From Bacillus sp. V5-8f (lineage in GTDB: Bacteria > Bacillota > Bacilli > Bacillales > DSM-1321): a stretch of DNA of 64,000 nucleotides. Position numbers and translations under genes: made by a program. This document shows positions 62,400 to 64,000 of the stretch, piece after piece (positions within the stretch are counted from its first letter, which is position 1; each line of letters starts with the position of its first letter). The stretch lies in contig NZ_PGUW01000007.1 in NCBI RefSeq assembly GCF_002863565.1, positions 62,001-126,000 of the forward strand, in the 5' to 3' direction. The notes under the pieces are model-generated. The model did no database searches. It saw only the letters and a program-made list of their open reading frames with translations, and was not told the DNA's origin.

Positions 62400-63404
62400 C
62401 TATTTTTGTACATACATAGGGCAATCAGCCGGGTGGTCTATTAAGATGGTTAATTCATCATCTAGCTTTATTAACGTGATTGAAGCCCCACCCATTTCAA
62501 GGGAAGTGCTGTAATCACCAATATAGGACCGATGGATCTTGATTTCTTTTTCGCTTAATAATTGCTCAACCCTTCTAAACATAATAAGCAATTCCATTTT
62601 TGTAGTGGAACCCAATCCGTTTACCAAAACCGAAACCTTTTCACCTTTTTCAACTGGCATATCATCTAGGATATCGTTAACCAATCGATCAACAACTTTA
62701 TCGGCGGTCTGAAGTTCACCTTTTTCAATTCCAGGTTCTCCATGATGCCCAAGACCGATCTCCATTTCATTATCCGCCAGTTCAAAGCTAGGTTGGCCTG
62801 TTTGCGGTAATGAACAAGGTGACAACCCTACACCCATACTTCGAGTTACATCATTCGCCTTATTCGCTATCCTAACAACTTCTGTTAATGAGGAGCCGTT
62901 CTCTGCGGCTGCACCTGCAACCTTTGTAACAAAGAATTCACCTGCTATCCCTCTTCTTTTGTTTATTTGATCCCTTGGAGCAGATGCGACATCATCTGTT
63001 ACGATCACAGTTTCAATTTGAGTGCCGTTTTCAAGCTCCGCAATTTCAGCAGCCATACCGAAATTCATGATATCACCAGCATAATTACCATAAATATACA
63101 GTACACCCTGGCCTTTATCGATTGCTTTCGTTGCTTCAATAATAGGGTCTGGAGGAGGTGAGGCAAAGATATTTCCTATAGCAACACCGTCGGCCATGCC
63201 ATCCCCGACATATCCCATAAAAGCCGGTTCATGGCCGGAGCCTCCGCCAATTAGTACTCCGACTTTATGTTCCTTTGTTTCTTTTGCAGTAACCAGGGAG
63301 CGTTTATTTTCTTCCAGTTGTCTAACATATTGAGGGTAGGCTTTAACGTAACCTTCAATCATTTCATCTACCACTGTATTTGGATCATTAATAAGTTTTT
63401 TCAT
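62400..63404 (-). CDS. dhaK: DhaK-family ketose kinase, substrate-binding subunit
   Basis: A 334-residue DhaK. Substrate-binding residues: H in GGGSGHEPAFMGYVG, D in YGNYAGDIMNFGMA and the covalent hemiaminal histidine in IGLGHHGEPGIEKGE. The stretch MADGVAIGNIFASPPPDPII differs from classical DHA kinases and resembles relatives that act on erythrulose. It starts two bases after rpiB and is followed by dhaL. An ATP-dependent kinase for dihydroxyacetone or a ketotetrose is most likely. Confidence 0.9.
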   Translation of the reverse strand: MKKLINDPNTVVDEMIEGYVKAYPQYVRQLEENKRSLVTAKETKEHKVGVLIGGGSGHEPAFMGYVGDGMADGVAIGNIFASPPPDPIIEATKAIDKGQGVLYIYGNYAGDIMNFGMAAEIAELENGTQIETVIVTDDVASAPRDQINKRRGIAGEFFVTKVAGAAAENGSSLTEVVRIANKANDVTRSMGVGLSPCSLPQTGQPSFELADNEMEIGLGHHGEPGIEKGELQTADKVVDRLVNDILDDMPVEKGEKVSVLVNGLGSTTKMELLIMFRRVEQLLSEKEIKIHRSYIGDYSTSLEMGGASITLIKLDDELTILIDHPADCPMYVQK

Positions 63405-63405
63405 T

Positions 63406-63867
63406 TTAAGATTTCACTCCTCCTAAAAATTCTTGTTCCTTGTCAATGATTTTTTGGACTTTTCTACCGGAGTTCCCGCCACTGAATTCAGATTCTAAGT
63501 AAGCTTTTACTACCTGTTTGGCTACTTCAATGCCAATTATTTTTGCTCCCATTGTCAAAATCTGGGCATTATTGCTTTTTTGAGCCCTCTCAGCTGAGTA
63601 TGTATCATGGCACAAGGCTGCCCGGATTCCAGGAATTTTTCCGGCGGCTATGGCAACACCTATTCCTGTGCCGCAAACTAGAATCCCCCTGTCAATTTTG
63701 TTATCCACGATAGCGCTTCCAACTTCGAACGCAACATCCGGATAATCCACTTCTTCACAGGAATAGCAGCCATAATCCTCAACTTCATGTCCGAGCTCAA
63801 TCACTAATTTTTTGATATCTTCTTTCATATCAAAGGCATTGTGGTCCGCACCCAATCCTATCTTCAT
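63406..63867 (-). CDS. rpiB: RpiB/LacAB-family sugar-phosphate isomerase
   Basis: A 153-residue isomerase with the family markers IGLGADHNAFDMK, DYGCYSCEEVDYPDVA (Cys66-type region), ILVCGTGIGVAIAAGKIPGI and CHDTYSAERAQKSNNAQIL. The ATG at 63867 has AGGAG about ten bases upstream; a GTG at 63876 is possible. Next to DhaK/DhaL it may convert a ketotetrose-phosphate to an aldose, as shown for DerI-type RpiB in D-erythrulose use; ribose-5-phosphate isomerase is the alternative. Confidence 0.9.
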   Translation of the reverse strand: MKIGLGADHNAFDMKEDIKKLVIELGHEVEDYGCYSCEEVDYPDVAFEVGSAIVDNKIDRGILVCGTGIGVAIAAGKIPGIRAALCHDTYSAERAQKSNNAQILTMGAKIIGIEVAKQVVKAYLESEFSGGNSGRKVQKIIDKEQEFLGGVKS

Positions 63868-63917
63868 TATAAACACACTCCTAGCAAGAATTTTCGATAT
63901 ATTCTAATTTAATTATC

Positions 63918-63946
63918 ATTTTTCCATCTAAATCAAAATGTGTCAA
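63918..63946 (-). promoter_or_regulatory. Putative promoter of the rpiB-dhaK-dhaL operon
   Basis: On the minus strand TTGACA and AAAAAT are 17 bases apart, about 50 bases from the rpiB start. Confidence 0.45.
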
Positions 63947-64000
63947 TAAGCAATTATCGTTTTTCTTCATTTTTAATCATTTTCTTTTGATACTTTTCTT

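Noticed and set aside
1-64000. CRISPR array, tRNA/rRNA genes, intact IS elements or prophage
   Set aside because: No regular spaced repeats, no cloverleaf with CCA-type ends, no transposase or integrase frames seen.

Overview
The window is a low-to-moderate GC, densely packed piece of chromosome from an endospore-forming Bacillaceae bacterium, most like the Bacillus/Mesobacillus/Neobacillus group. The evidence is a SpoVR gene, YhcT/YhcU/YhcX, YhdB and DUF3889 homologues in a Bacillus subtilis-like neighbourhood, purine-rich AGGAGG ribosome binding sites, frequent GTG/TTG starts and short rho-independent hairpins after most transcription units. The genus cannot be fixed from the sequence. No rRNA, tRNA, CRISPR array, prophage or intact transposon was seen.

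Layout: 1-9.4 kb holds nutrient uptake. It has a truncated MFS exporter, a DUF3231 gene, an ssuACB-type sulfonate importer, nagA and a phnDCE1E2 phosphonate importer. 9.5-18 kb holds a SRAP DNA-repair protein, a 3-methyladenine glycosylase, proline synthesis (proI), alanine dehydrogenase with an AdeR-like PucR activator and an EcsC protein between them, and the ykaA-pit phosphate uptake pair with Pho-box-like repeats upstream. 18-27 kb is a housekeeping and stress stretch: YvgN reductase, GlsB, an RluA-type pseudouridine synthase, a BdbC/thioredoxin disulfide pair, a GNAT-nitrilase fusion and SpoVR.

27.2-30.4 kb is the most unusual part. A three-gene, translationally overlapping operon encodes GTP cyclohydrolase II, RibD and a HAD nucleotidase, the early half of riboflavin synthesis, without ribE/ribH and without an FMN riboswitch. 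A 25-bp palindrome sits on its putative promoter. 30.5-40.2 kb carries copper/metal and regulatory genes: CopC-CopD, CzcD, a two-component system, a Spx paralogue lacking the first redox cysteine, modAB, a cold-shock protein and a fluoride channel pair. 40.3-54.4 kb is mostly transporters and membrane proteins (SulP, TrkA-C, AI-2E, CNNM/CorC, YitT, DedA, Mn-type CDF, riboswitch-controlled ThiT) with two universal stress proteins and gene remnants (a GltP/DctA symporter with an internal deletion and a ribonucleotide reductase C-terminal scrap).

54.5-64 kb holds a class A penicillin-binding protein with a long charged Pro-rich tail, an HPr-like protein that lacks the phosphorylatable histidine, isoaspartyl dipeptidase, an AIM24/TIGR00266 protein, and a minus-strand rpiB-dhaK-dhaL(-glpX) cluster that looks more like ketotetrose sugar catabolism than classical dihydroxyacetone metabolism. 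Degenerate ~20-nt tandem repeats flank a small orphan gene near 59 kb, and ~51-nt repeats lie after spoVR.
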